A stretch of 64,000 bases of DNA, from positions 3,348,001 through 3,412,000 of the forward strand of contig NZ_CP150241.1 of the NCBI RefSeq assembly GCF_037975235.1. The letters are read 5' to 3'. Below are positions 17,791 through 26,290 of this stretch, piece by piece. The stretch comes from Paenibacillus sp. FSL R5-0341 (GTDB lineage Bacteria; Bacillota; Bacilli; Paenibacillales; Paenibacillaceae). The notes below the pieces were generated by a model. That model searched no databases and was not told where the DNA came from. It saw only the letters and a list, made by a program, of their open reading frames with translations. How positions within the stretch are numbered: position 1 is the first letter of the stretch; every line of letters begins with the position of its first letter. The translations under genes and the position numbers were made by a program.

Positions 17791-18529
17791 TCTGAACATC
17801 TCCCAACCCTTTAATCTGGATATTACCTAGAGATGATCCATATGCGGCTTGTATGTTCTCTGTTGTAAACGTGCTAGATACGTCTCCAAAAGCAACCAGT
17901 TTTTTGTTGAGAATGATGATCTTGTCAAAATACTCTTCAACCTCATGCAAGTCATGGTGAACAATTAAGATTGTTTTTCCTTGCTCCCGAAGATTCTTCA
18001 GCAGATCCACAATGATTCTTTCACTCACGAGATCAATACCTACAAATGGTTCATCCAGGAAGAAGATATCTGCCTGCTGGGCGAGCGCCCTTGCAATGAA
18101 TACCCGTTGCAGTTGTCCCCCGGAGAGGTTGCTAATTTGTTTGTTCGCCAGATCAGCGATATCCACCAGTTCCATACAGTGGTCCACGTAGGCTTTTTCT
18201 TTTTTTCCCGGTCTTTGAAAAAGCTTCAGCTTAGGGTACGTTCCTGTCAGGATCGTGTCCCGTACCGTGATGGGAAAAGTCAGATCAACATCGCTTTTCT
18301 GTGGTACATATGCGATGTTCTTTTTTTCCTGAGCAATCGCGGTGCCGTTAACGGTAACGTTACCCGTACGTTTCTTGATGACGCCCAATAAAGATTTGAT
18401 GAACGTCGATTTTCCCGCTCCATTAGGTCCAATGATGCCGATCGTGAATCCGAGTGGAATATCGATATCTACATTTTGAAGCGCAGGATTACCAAAGTAA
18501 TCCACATTCAGTTGACTGATTTGTATCAT
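17783..18529 (-). CDS. mntB: Manganese ABC transporter ATP-binding protein
   Basis: All ABC motifs are present: Walker A GPNGAGKST, Q-loop YVPQKSDVDLTFPITV, signature LSGGQLQR, Walker B ADIFFLDEPF and the switch His in ILIVHHD. The 248-residue length is standard. ATG 18529 is chosen over a TTG at 18547 because GGGG lies at the right distance. It is the first gene of the operon, downstream of the MntR-like operator, so manganese repression is expected. Confidence 0.88.
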   Translation of the reverse strand: MIQISQLNVDYFGNPALQNVDIDIPLGFTIGIIGPNGAGKSTFIKSLLGVIKKRTGNVTVNGTAIAQEKKNIAYVPQKSDVDLTFPITVRDTILTGTYPKLKLFQRPGKKEKAYVDHCMELVDIADLANKQISNLSGGQLQRVFIARALAQQADIFFLDEPFVGIDLVSERIIVDLLKNLREQGKTILIVHHDLHEVEEYFDKIIILNKKLVAFGDVSSTFTTENIQAAYGSSLGNIQIKGLGDVQND

Positions 18530-18606
18530 GGTTCTTCGCCCCTTCAAACGTTGACTCTATTAAAATATATTTCCTTAGTATAAAAAACATTCGCAAGCGC
18601 TAGTTT

Positions 18607-18667
18607 GTTTCCTCAGGGAAACTTTATTTCCTTAATCAATATATTATTGAGTCGGGCTTTTTGTCAA
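18607..18667 (-). promoter_or_regulatory. Promoter and MntR-like operator of the manganese transporter
   Basis: On the minus strand TTGACA (18662-18667), an 18-base spacer and TATATT (18638-18643) form a promoter. Just downstream lies the inverted repeat GTTTCC-TCAG-GGAAAC (18607-18622), close to the DtxR/MntR box of Bacillus (TTTGCCTTAAGGAAAC type). Further TTTCCTTA half-sites flank it near 18571 and 18627. Confidence 0.6.
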
Positions 18668-18727
18668 CCACAAAATATTTTGTGAAGACAACGATTGAAT
18701 CACAACGTATGGCTTTTATGGCATAAC

Positions 18728-18765
18728 AAAAACCCTTCTATAGTTTCATGAAAAGAAGAGAAGGG
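18728..18765 (-). terminator. Terminator after GT61 gene
   Basis: On the minus strand CCCTTCT (18759-18765) and AGAAGGG (18733-18739) form a stem followed by TTTTTG, about 10 bases past the stop of the glycosyltransferase gene. Confidence 0.7.
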
Positions 18766-18775
18766 CTGATGCTGA

Positions 18776-19927
18776 TCATTTATGATGTGTTACTCCAGCT
18801 AAATAAAGAGTTTGTTCCAGTCGAGCCAGATCCACGGAGAAGTCTTCCATTCCCGAAAAACGGTCCTGTCTCGTCCCGTCCTCTTGCCCATAGATCATAT
18901 AATAATCAAGTTTGTTATGGTTGCTGATCATCCAATACGTAGGTACTATATGCCGGATATGAAAAATTTCGATAACTAGCGTTCCTTTACTGCAAAAAGC
19001 AAGATTGGCCAATCCCGCTCCGTGTGGTGAAACGATTGCTTGTGCAGAAGCAAAGAGCTGAACTTGCTGCGCTACGGTCCAATCCTCCAGGCAAACAGGA
19101 ATAAACCCATACGTCTCCAAATGCCGGATGACTTTATCCTCATTAGCTATTCGTCGGGCAGAGGCTTTGCTTCGAGATATGAAAATACGAACAGGAGAAT
19201 GGATTGTTGTATCGCGCTTGGGTAACATAAACGTCCGAAGGATAGCTGTTGTCCAAGGTGGATAATGGGAATTCATCATTAGGGAAGGCACGACCAATCG
19301 ATCGGCCTGATATTCCCGATCATCTCTAGTACGAATCACGGTTGATTCCGATACGCCAAACATAGATAACGTTTCTTTCACAAAAGATCCATGAGGATTC
19401 GGGTTCATGATGAGGGATTCAAAAGGAACATTTAGCATTCGAAGCATACCCAGTCGAGGCAGAACATCATATAACCAATGAAAATAATTATGACTCCCGC
19501 AAAAAGTCAAAACCGCAGCAGTCCCATGGAGACGATGATGTTCCTGTGCCTTCCTCCGATGCAAGGCGGGGTGTTCTTCCAGTGTCATCATTCTGTTTTG
19601 TCGTCCATCGTATTCCGGGGATAGCTCAAAGATCAGTTTTCCGTCGGATGTCAGGATAGCGCCTGATGTTCCCCAAACACGTCCATTCGATATATATGCA
19701 ACATACCCACCTTGGGGATGAAGGGTATAAGGCATCAAATAACGGTGAATCTCCGTTTCAAGGGTTTTCGGAATCTTGAATTCAGCGGCTCCGCCAAAAT
19801 CAAAAGGGGCAATCCTTTCTTCACCGCCGGGGGCAACGGAAGCGATCCAATCCATAATGTCTCTATAGAAACCGAACTTTTTTGGACTCTCGTCTGTCGA
19901 TTTAGCGTTACTGCACATATCATTCAC
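18776..19927 (-). CDS. Glycosyltransferase family 61 protein
   Basis: This is a GT61/DUF563-type glycosyltransferase of about 383 residues. Diagnostic segments are FCGSHNYFHWLYDVLPRLGML and the C-terminal nucleotide-sugar region AQAIVSPHGAGLANLAFCSKGTLVIEIF. No signal peptide or membrane helix is evident, so it is cytoplasmic and likely transfers a sugar onto a surface polysaccharide or glycan intermediate. GTG 19927 lies 7 bases after GGAGGG, whereas the in-frame ATG 19942 overlaps that ribosome site. It is an isolated gene with no other polysaccharide genes nearby, so its acceptor is unknown. Confidence 0.8.
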   Translation of the reverse strand: MNDMCSNAKSTDESPKKFGFYRDIMDWIASVAPGGEERIAPFDFGGAAEFKIPKTLETEIHRYLMPYTLHPQGGYVAYISNGRVWGTSGAILTSDGKLIFELSPEYDGRQNRMMTLEEHPALHRRKAQEHHRLHGTAAVLTFCGSHNYFHWLYDVLPRLGMLRMLNVPFESLIMNPNPHGSFVKETLSMFGVSESTVIRTRDDREYQADRLVVPSLMMNSHYPPWTTAILRTFMLPKRDTTIHSPVRIFISRSKASARRIANEDKVIRHLETYGFIPVCLEDWTVAQQVQLFASAQAIVSPHGAGLANLAFCSKGTLVIEIFHIRHIVPTYWMISNHNKLDYYMIYGQEDGTRQDRFSGMEDFSVDLARLEQTLYLAGVTHHK

Positions 19928-20053
19928 TCTTTGTCCCTCCATGACCCTTGTTACTATGATGCTAAGTTATGCAAACAGTACTCAAAGGGGACGAAGATGG
20001 GGATATAGGTATCGAACTTGAGGACGTAGTTGTTCTTATTACCATTTGCACAA

Positions 20054-21406
20054 TTACTGTACCAAATGTTCCAGATCCGGCTGCAATTTGTTTCGCAAAA
20101 CATATAGCATGATGGCACCAACAAGGAACGCGACGGCATCAGCAATGACAAGTGACCAGATCACTCCATGAAAGCCGTTTGTTTGATTAGCGATATACAA
20201 TACAGGAATTAGCGTAATTCCTTGAATGATGGACATTATAAACGCGGCGGTTCCTTGGGCTGTTGCTTGGAAGATCCCCATAAACAAAGAAGTCATTCCT
20301 GTAATGAACAAAGATAAGAAGGTCACATGAAGAATGTAGCTACCCATTTCTATTAATTGTGGGTCAGTCGTAAATAAACCAATCAAGTGGTCGGAGATCA
20401 GATAGACGATAACGCCGAACACGACGGCCAACCCCATAATAGATTTAATCGTAAATCCAATGGTTTGCTTCATGCGTAATTTGTTTGCTGTGAATGAGAA
20501 GGCAATTAACGGCACGACTCCCTCGCACAAGCCCATCAGAATAAACTCGGGAAATTGCAATAAACGTGATGAAATTCCATACCCCGCTATAGCCTGATCG
20601 CCATATTCGCTAAGAAAAAGGTTAAGAATAAGCGACATCGCACCCAAGAAAACACTCATAACAAAGACGGGAACACCGATTTTGAACACATTGCTCAGGA
20701 TGTCCTTCGTCACCTTGAACCATTTCAGGGAGACGGTTAAGAATTGACTCTTATAACTCATATGGAATGCGTAAAATGCACTCGCAACCAAGTTGGAGAT
20801 GACGGTAGCAGATGCAACGCCAATCACGCCCCAATGGAAGACAAAGATGAACAGCGCATCGAGAATAATATTCACGACAACACTGAGAATCATGCCGATC
20901 ATCGACGTGATTGCTGAACCTTCTGAGCGCACAATATTCTCCAGCGTGAAGAATAATATGACAAATGGTGAACCAATCAGCATAACCGTGACATAGTCTT
21001 TCGTAAATCCGAAGGACTCAGGCGTTGCCCCCAGCCCATGAACGATTGGCTCGATCAATGGGAGGCCCACGGCAATCACGATAAGTCCGAGAACTAAGCT
21101 GCTGTAAAAGGCAAATGAGGATACATGCTTCAGATCATCAATCTTTTTCTCACCTAACAAACGAGAGATGAATGTACCGCTGCCGATGCCAATTAAGTTG
21201 CCAAGCGCCATAATGACCGCAAATAACGGCAACGTTAGTGCGAGTGCGGTTAACATTGCTGTATTCCCCAGTGTGCCAAGGAAATAGGCATTCAAGATGG
21301 AATAGATGACACTCATTGAGGTGCCTAGCATCATTGGAACAGCAAAGTGGGCTACGGCTTTGGCGATTGGTGCTTTTTCAAAGTAATGGAGGTTTTCTGC
21401 ATCCAT
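20054..21406 (-). CDS. MATE family multidrug efflux transporter
   Basis: This is a 12-helix MATE protein of about 450 residues. Its N-terminal half is AVAHFAVPMMLGTSMSVIYSILNAYFLGTLGN and the matching second half is VFKIGVPVFVMSVFLGAMSLILNLFLSEYGDQAIAGYGISSRL. The internal pseudo-repeat and motif GIGSGTFISRLLGEKK are typical. It would export cationic drugs by H+ or Na+ antiport. GTG 21415 is an alternative start. It is divergent from a TetR gene, and three copies of a palindromic motif lie between them, so it is very likely that regulator's target. Confidence 0.88.
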   Translation of the reverse strand: MDAENLHYFEKAPIAKAVAHFAVPMMLGTSMSVIYSILNAYFLGTLGNTAMLTALALTLPLFAVIMALGNLIGIGSGTFISRLLGEKKIDDLKHVSSFAFYSSLVLGLIVIAVGLPLIEPIVHGLGATPESFGFTKDYVTVMLIGSPFVILFFTLENIVRSEGSAITSMIGMILSVVVNIILDALFIFVFHWGVIGVASATVISNLVASAFYAFHMSYKSQFLTVSLKWFKVTKDILSNVFKIGVPVFVMSVFLGAMSLILNLFLSEYGDQAIAGYGISSRLLQFPEFILMGLCEGVVPLIAFSFTANKLRMKQTIGFTIKSIMGLAVVFGVIVYLISDHLIGLFTTDPQLIEMGSYILHVTFLSLFITGMTSLFMGIFQATAQGTAAFIMSIIQGITLIPVLYIANQTNGFHGVIWSLVIADAVAFLVGAIMLYVLRNKLQPDLEHLVQ

Positions 21407-21440
21407 GTGAGTCACTACTTTCTTCGTTAATATTGATCTA

Positions 21441-21526
21441 ATCTAACACCGTTAGATTGAACCTTACAGTGTTAGATGTTATCATGAACCTATGAACCTG
21501 TAAAGCACAAACTTACACTGTTAGAT
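21441..21526. promoter_or_regulatory. Three TetR operator copies between MATE and TetR genes
   Basis: ATCTAACACCGTTAGAT (21441-21457) is a near-perfect palindrome. Two further related copies are CTTACAGTGTTAGAT (21463-21477) and CTTACACTGTTAGAT (21512-21526). Multiple sites in the divergent promoter fit repression of both genes by the TetR protein. Confidence 0.65.
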
Positions 21527-21542
21527 AAAAGGGCGGATATCG

Positions 21543-22223
21543 ATGAAAAAACAACAGCCTCAGATTTCGGAAGATAAGATTTTGGAAACTTCGTGGGAGC
21601 TTTTGGCGGAGGAAGGCATCGAGAAATTCAGCATGAGACGCTTGGCAGACAAGCTGGGGATTCAGGCTCCATCTCTATACTGGTACTTCAAGAGCAAGCA
21701 GACACTCTACCAACGGCTGGCCAACCAGATATCAAAAATTATATTGGACGAGTTTCAGTCTGAAGGGGACTGGAAGGAGCAGATGGAGGGACTTGCGATC
21801 ACCGTAAGGAGTGTGCTCAGCCGATACCCGTGTTCCACACAACTCATGATGATGACGCTGCCCCACGAACCGGACATGATTCGATTTACCAACCGCATGT
21901 TGCTCTGTATGGAATCAACACCACTAGAGCAAGAGCAGAAATTACAGGCCGTTCTCACGCTTGTGAACTATGTATTCTATTTCGTACTGGATGATTATCA
22001 GCATCAGCGCAATATTTCTGCTGTTCTTAAGGACCAGGAAGCACTTCAGGGTGAAGAGATGATCAACCTCCTGGACTCTATGAGTGAGAAGGAAGCTGGA
22101 CTATTCAGCAGGATGTATAATAATGGTCTGTTTGAGGTGATGGGAACCGACGGAGCGTTTGAGTTCGGCTTGAAGCTGATTCTGTTGGGCATCGAACAAG
22201 TGATAAAGGAAGAAGAGAAGTAG
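21543..22223 (+). CDS. TetR family transcriptional regulator of the MATE exporter
   Basis: The N-terminal helix-turn-helix is clear (ILETSWELLAEEGIEKFSMRRLADKLGIQAPSLYWYFKSKQTLYQRLA). It is followed by a helical ligand-binding domain resembling the classical TetR C-terminal type (226 residues). It is transcribed divergently from the MATE gene with three shared operator-like sites. By family analogy an exported drug would release it from DNA. Ligand not identifiable. Confidence 0.87.
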   Translation: MKKQQPQISEDKILETSWELLAEEGIEKFSMRRLADKLGIQAPSLYWYFKSKQTLYQRLANQISKIILDEFQSEGDWKEQMEGLAITVRSVLSRYPCSTQLMMMTLPHEPDMIRFTNRMLLCMESTPLEQEQKLQAVLTLVNYVFYFVLDDYQHQRNISAVLKDQEALQGEEMINLLDSMSEKEAGLFSRMYNNGLFEVMGTDGAFEFGLKLILLGIEQVIKEEEK

Positions 22224-22265
22224 AACGCCACGATCTGAGCCGATTAAACTCAACCATATAGGAGA

Positions 22266-22337
22266 AACATTAGTTCTATATAGAACTAATGTTTTAAAAC
22301 AAGAAACCCACCGAGTATAAAACTCCAGTGGGTTTCT
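22266..22337. terminator. Two consecutive hairpins between convergent TetR and DMT genes
   Basis: A perfect 28-base palindrome (22266-22293, arms AACATTAGTTCTA and TAGAACTAATGTT) is followed by TTTTAAAA. A second stem AGAAACCCAC (22302-22311) with GTGGGTTTCT (22328-22337) follows. Together they insulate the two converging transcripts. Confidence 0.75.
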
Positions 22338-22384
22338 TCTTATCATCCGATCGAAGTACCATTTGGTAGCTCGAAATCAGGTTA

Positions 22385-23317
22385 TTATCCTAATTTTCTA
22401 AATCGATTAAAGCGCAGGAACTTGGGCAGTTGGATATGGTAAGATTTCAGCCCAAAGTACATCAGCATGCCTGACAACGTAATTAATCCGCCTATGAATT
22501 GAAAAGGAGAGATGGTTTCTCCCAACAGTAGATAAGCCAGCATAATGGCCAGAACAGGTTCACCGATAATGCCTACAGAAACCGTTGTTGCCCCAATGGA
22601 TTTGAGCAGTAGATTGAAAATGTATTGACCAAAAATGGTGGGGATGATCGCAAGTAGAAGGAAGTACATCCAATCGGATGATTCGTAATTGGTCAAAGAA
22701 AGGTTATTCCATAAACTGTAGACCAGCAGGACACTTCCGCCAATAATAAAGACAACAACACTATATATATTAGCGTCGATTTTCCGACTCACTTTCTGTC
22801 CCACCAGCATATACGCCGACACCAGTATGGTTCCTATCAGTGACAGACCGTCTCCGATCAGAGCTTCTCTTGACACGCCAATATCTCCCCAGGCGATAAT
22901 CACCGAACCGAATAGGGCGGTAATCAAACATAGCACGGTAGGTATACTTGCTCTTTCCTTAAACATAAAGTATGACCCGATCATCACAAACAAAGGTTGC
23001 AGCGCTAGAATGACCATGGAACTAGCCACAGAGGTATATACCAGCGATTCCATCCAAAACAAGAAATATAGACCCAGCAGCAGGCCAGCCAGAAAAACTG
23101 TAATCCAATCCTTTGAATTCATTTTTAAGAAACGAATCGTTTTCCAAGGGATAAACGGAAGCATAATAATGGCTGATATATACAGCCTGTACATACCGGC
23201 TATAGCGGTCGGAGTATCCGAAGATTTGATCATGATTGAAGAGACGGATACCGACAAAATGGCGATAAAAAGCAATACATAAGGATGAAAAAGCAGCGAC
23301 AATTTATTATCTTTCAC
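22385..23317 (-). CDS. DMT superfamily (EamA) transporter
   Basis: This protein has ten predicted membrane helices in two EamA repeats, about residues 10-145 and 160-300. The second repeat contains ATTVSVGIIGEPVLAIMLAYLLLGETISPFQFIGGLITLSGML. Proteins of this type export amino acids, metabolites or drugs. GTG 23317 follows GGAGG by 7 bases; the frame is open farther to 23356 but overlaps that ribosome site. It is divergent from an AraC-type regulator, which may control it. Confidence 0.85.
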   Translation of the reverse strand: MKDNKLSLLFHPYVLLFIAILSVSVSSIMIKSSDTPTAIAGMYRLYISAIIMLPFIPWKTIRFLKMNSKDWITVFLAGLLLGLYFLFWMESLVYTSVASSMVILALQPLFVMIGSYFMFKERASIPTVLCLITALFGSVIIAWGDIGVSREALIGDGLSLIGTILVSAYMLVGQKVSRKIDANIYSVVVFIIGGSVLLVYSLWNNLSLTNYESSDWMYFLLLAIIPTIFGQYIFNLLLKSIGATTVSVGIIGEPVLAIMLAYLLLGETISPFQFIGGLITLSGMLMYFGLKSYHIQLPKFLRFNRFRKLG

Positions 23318-23471
23318 ATATAAGCCTCCAAAGTTCTTATCCGGTCGTCTGTGCACAGGCTATTGTGATAAGTCAAAGATTTGATATAATAATATCATTA
23401 TTTTTGTGAATTTCGTGCAACTAAATCGCTATATAATATAGATATATCGTCAAAGAAAGGAACATCATAGC

Positions 23472-24368
23472 ATGGTGAAGCAACTTTATGAGGATATTTT
23501 GTATTCCGATGTTTCGTTTCCCTATATCATGTACACACATACACGTCATGCAAGTATCCCCGAAGGCAGAGGCTTCAACGATCTGCATTGGCACGAAGAT
23601 CTACAGATCACATTAGTCACGAAAGGTAAGCTGGTTATTCAAATTAACGGAATTGATCATACATTGGAAACGGGTCAGGCGATCCTGATCAACAAGAGAA
23701 TTCTTCATATCACAACAGAGCTTACACATGATGGTCAATATGTTAGTTTCAATTTTCCAGAAAAGCTATTAGCCTTTCATGTAGACAGTGCAATGGAAAA
23801 AAATTATGTACTGCCTTATACCAATTCTTCTTTGGTTTCGCTTGTGATTAAAAAAGATTCGGAGTGGGAAACACAGATATTAGACATGCTTTGGGATATG
23901 AGGGAGACATTTAATGCAGAGAAAAAATGGGGATGGGAATATGAAATTTCAATTAAAACGGTACAGTTATGGTTTGTATTAATATCCAATATTTCAGTTC
24001 CTTCCGGAGAAACCCCAAGAAGCGAGAAGCGTCAGCAGGAAAGATTACAGTTAATGCTCAGTTTTATCCATCAAAATTACGCTCATCCGGTCACGCTTCG
24101 TGAGATTGCTGATGTAGCACATTTGAGCATTTCAGAGTGTACCCGATGTTTTAAGAAAACGGCTCACATGACACCATACGAGTATTTGATCAAATACCGA
24201 ATCAAGAAGAGCAAAGATCTCTTATTATCGACGAATGATACAGTAACCGAGATTGCGGAAAAAGTAGGCTTTAATCACGTGAACCACTTTATCCAGTCTT
24301 TCAGAAAGCACGAAGAAAAAACACCGAAAGAGTTTCGGTGCTCTCCATACCCTGATAGTCATGCATAA
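23472..24368 (+). CDS. AraC family transcriptional regulator
   Basis: The N-terminal cupin sensor (about residues 25-110) contains FNDLHWHEDLQITLVTKGKLVIQINGIDHTLETGQAILINKRILH. The C-terminal double helix-turn-helix (about 200-290) reads HPVTLREIADVAHLSISECTRCFKKTAHMTPYEYLIKYRI and TVTEIAEKVGFNHVNHFIQSFRKHEEKTPKEFR. The DMT transporter is divergent from it and is the likely target. The effector is unknown. Confidence 0.88.
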   Translation: MVKQLYEDILYSDVSFPYIMYTHTRHASIPEGRGFNDLHWHEDLQITLVTKGKLVIQINGIDHTLETGQAILINKRILHITTELTHDGQYVSFNFPEKLLAFHVDSAMEKNYVLPYTNSSLVSLVIKKDSEWETQILDMLWDMRETFNAEKKWGWEYEISIKTVQLWFVLISNISVPSGETPRSEKRQQERLQLMLSFIHQNYAHPVTLREIADVAHLSISECTRCFKKTAHMTPYEYLIKYRIKKSKDLLLSTNDTVTEIAEKVGFNHVNHFIQSFRKHEEKTPKEFRCSPYPDSHA

Positions 24369-24393
24369 ACGCTAAACGAATATTCTTTTACGT

Positions 24394-25293
24394 TTATAGC
24401 GAATTTTGAAATTTTGCCTGAATTTCTTTTAAAAACAAATCCGCAGCAGTCGAAAAGACCTGATGTTTTTTCCAAACCATATTCAAGCCAGATTCAAGTC
24501 TCGGCTCTAGGGGTCTGAAACAAAGGTCGCTTTCACTAGACGTATTCACTATTTTATCAAGTGTTAATGCATAACCAATGCCTTCTTCAACCATAATGGC
24601 AGCATTATATGCAAGATTGTAGGTAGTAACGACGTTTAATTTGTCAAAATCTTCACCAAACCAGTCCGCAAACTCATTTTTTGAAAACGTCTGCTTCATT
24701 GACTGTCGTGAACAGATCAGTGGAAGATGTAATAAGTCTGTAGATTGAATCGTATCTCTGGAGGCGAGTGGACTTTCTTTTCTCATAACAACTCCCCAAA
24801 CATCCTTGTCAGAGAAATTAATATAGTTATATTTGGAGACATCCGCTGGCTGGATTAGAATACCAAAATCAAGAAGCCCCTTGTCAAGCCGTTCAGTTAC
24901 ATCATCTTCGTTCCCGCTGTATAGATGATAGCGTATATTGGGATATTCATTCTGCACGTCTTTTGCCACCCTTGCAATCTGTTTCATGGCTTCGGTTTCT
25001 CCACCGCCTATATAAATATCTCCACTTATGGTTTCTTCCATGGATTCAAATTCTGCCTCCAATTTATCGACCATACCCACAATTTCTTCAGCTCTATTTC
25101 TTAAGAGCATACCTTCATCCGTGAGAATAACACTGTAACTACTGCGAATAAATAATTTTTTTCCCAGCTCTTGTTCAAGATCTTTTAATTGTCTGGATAG
25201 GGTTGGCTGCGTAACATGCAAGAAATCAGCAGCACGAGTAATGCTTCCTTCTCTGGCGACCGTAAGAAAATAACGCAATACTCTAATCTCCAT
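24394..25293 (-). CDS. LysR family transcriptional regulator
   Basis: A standard LTTR of 299 residues. The N-terminal winged helix MEIRVLRYFLTVAREGSITRAADFLHVTQPTLSRQLKDLEQELGKKLF is followed by the periplasmic-binding-like effector domain. GGAGG precedes the ATG. It is divergent from the SDR-MFS operon, and the intergenic palindrome at 25353-25373 fits an LTTR site. It most likely controls that operon. Confidence 0.9.
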   Translation of the reverse strand: MEIRVLRYFLTVAREGSITRAADFLHVTQPTLSRQLKDLEQELGKKLFIRSSYSVILTDEGMLLRNRAEEIVGMVDKLEAEFESMEETISGDIYIGGGETEAMKQIARVAKDVQNEYPNIRYHLYSGNEDDVTERLDKGLLDFGILIQPADVSKYNYINFSDKDVWGVVMRKESPLASRDTIQSTDLLHLPLICSRQSMKQTFSKNEFADWFGEDFDKLNVVTTYNLAYNAAIMVEEGIGYALTLDKIVNTSSESDLCFRPLEPRLESGLNMVWKKHQVFSTAADLFLKEIQAKFQNSL

Positions 25294-25352
25294 CTTAACT
25301 CCTCCTATATCCTTTAAACTCTACAATAAACCCTTGAGAAATGCCTTTCAAG

Positions 25353-25373
25353 CATATCTTGATATAAGATATG
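25353..25373. promoter_or_regulatory. LysR-type operator
   Basis: CATATCTT-GATAT-AAGATATG is a perfect interrupted palindrome. It fits the T-N11-A rule of LysR regulators (ATCTT-N5-AAGAT) and lies midway between the divergent LysR and SDR genes. Confidence 0.65.
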
Positions 25374-25450
25374 AGTATTTGCTATATGGTGTATAAACGC
25401 TAAACTAAAGAGCGAGGCAAATAGAGAAGAAACTGAAGGGAATGAAGGAT

Positions 25451-26290
25451 ATGGATAAGACAAAGGTATGGTTTATTACTGGCGCTGGTCGAGGTATGGG
25501 CACAACTATTGCGAAGGCTGCTTTAAATGCTGGACACAAGGTTGTGGCTACCGGCCGGAATCACGATGCGGTGGTTCGTGCGATCGGTGATTCCGAGAAT
25601 GTAATAGTTGTCCCGTTAGATGTTTGCCAGCCTGCAGATGCACATTCCGCAGTCAAAGCGGCAATTGAACAGTTCGGGGCAATCGATGTACTCGTAAATA
25701 ATGCGGCACATTTCTGTGGAGGGTATTTTGAGGAACTGACCCCTGATCAGATTGAACATCAGCTACAGGTGGCGTTGGTTGGTTCCATGCACGTTACCCG
25801 GGCCATATTACCTGTGATGCGCACCCAACGTTCAGGACATGTTATCTCGATCTCTTCGGGCGCTGGCATTTCAGGATTTGAGTTTAATTCGGCCTATAGT
25901 GCAGCGAAATTTGCGCTTGAGGGATGGATGGAGGCACTGACTCCTGAGGTAGCTCCATTCGGTATTTATACGACTATAGTCAATCCCGGATTTTTCCGAA
26001 CAGAATTTCTTACCGATACATCCTCGACTTTCGCTAAGCCCTCGATTGAGGACTATGATGATCGGAGAGCTGGTCATCTGGAATTTTTCAATAATCAAAA
26101 CGGGCAGCAGCCTGGAGATCCAAAAAAACTTGCCAATGCTCTCCTTCAAATTGCAAACGAGGCCCAACCGCCGCAACGCTTCATTGCAGGAGCCGACGCG
26201 ATCGACATTGCAGAGCAAAAAATTGCTGATCTGCAGCTCCAGATCAATGCTTACCGTGATCTGTCGAGGTCCATGGCATATGACGACTAA
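25451..26290 (+). CDS. Short-chain dehydrogenase/reductase
   Basis: This is a classical SDR of about 279 residues. The Rossmann motif is TGAGRGMG at the N-terminus, then NNAA (VLVNNAAHF), the catalytic Ser in SISSGAG, and YSAAK. It would reduce or oxidise a carbonyl/alcohol with NAD(P)(H). ATG 25451 is 10 bases after GAAGGG; the in-frame ATG 25442 is only 1 base from it. The 3' end overlaps the MFS gene by 11 bases, so the enzyme and transporter are coupled. LysR control is probable. Confidence 0.88.
   Translation: MDKTKVWFITGAGRGMGTTIAKAALNAGHKVVATGRNHDAVVRAIGDSENVIVVPLDVCQPADAHSAVKAAIEQFGAIDVLVNNAAHFCGGYFEELTPDQIEHQLQVALVGSMHVTRAILPVMRTQRSGHVISISSGAGISGFEFNSAYSAAKFALEGWMEALTPEVAPFGIYTTIVNPGFFRTEFLTDTSSTFAKPSIEDYDDRRAGHLEFFNNQNGQQPGDPKKLANALLQIANEAQPPQRFIAGADAIDIAEQKIADLQLQINAYRDLSRSMAYDD

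Noticed and set aside
26046-26279. N-terminal extension of the MFS gene into the SDR gene
   Set aside because: The extension is SDR coding sequence read in another frame; the family N-terminus starts at ATG 26280.
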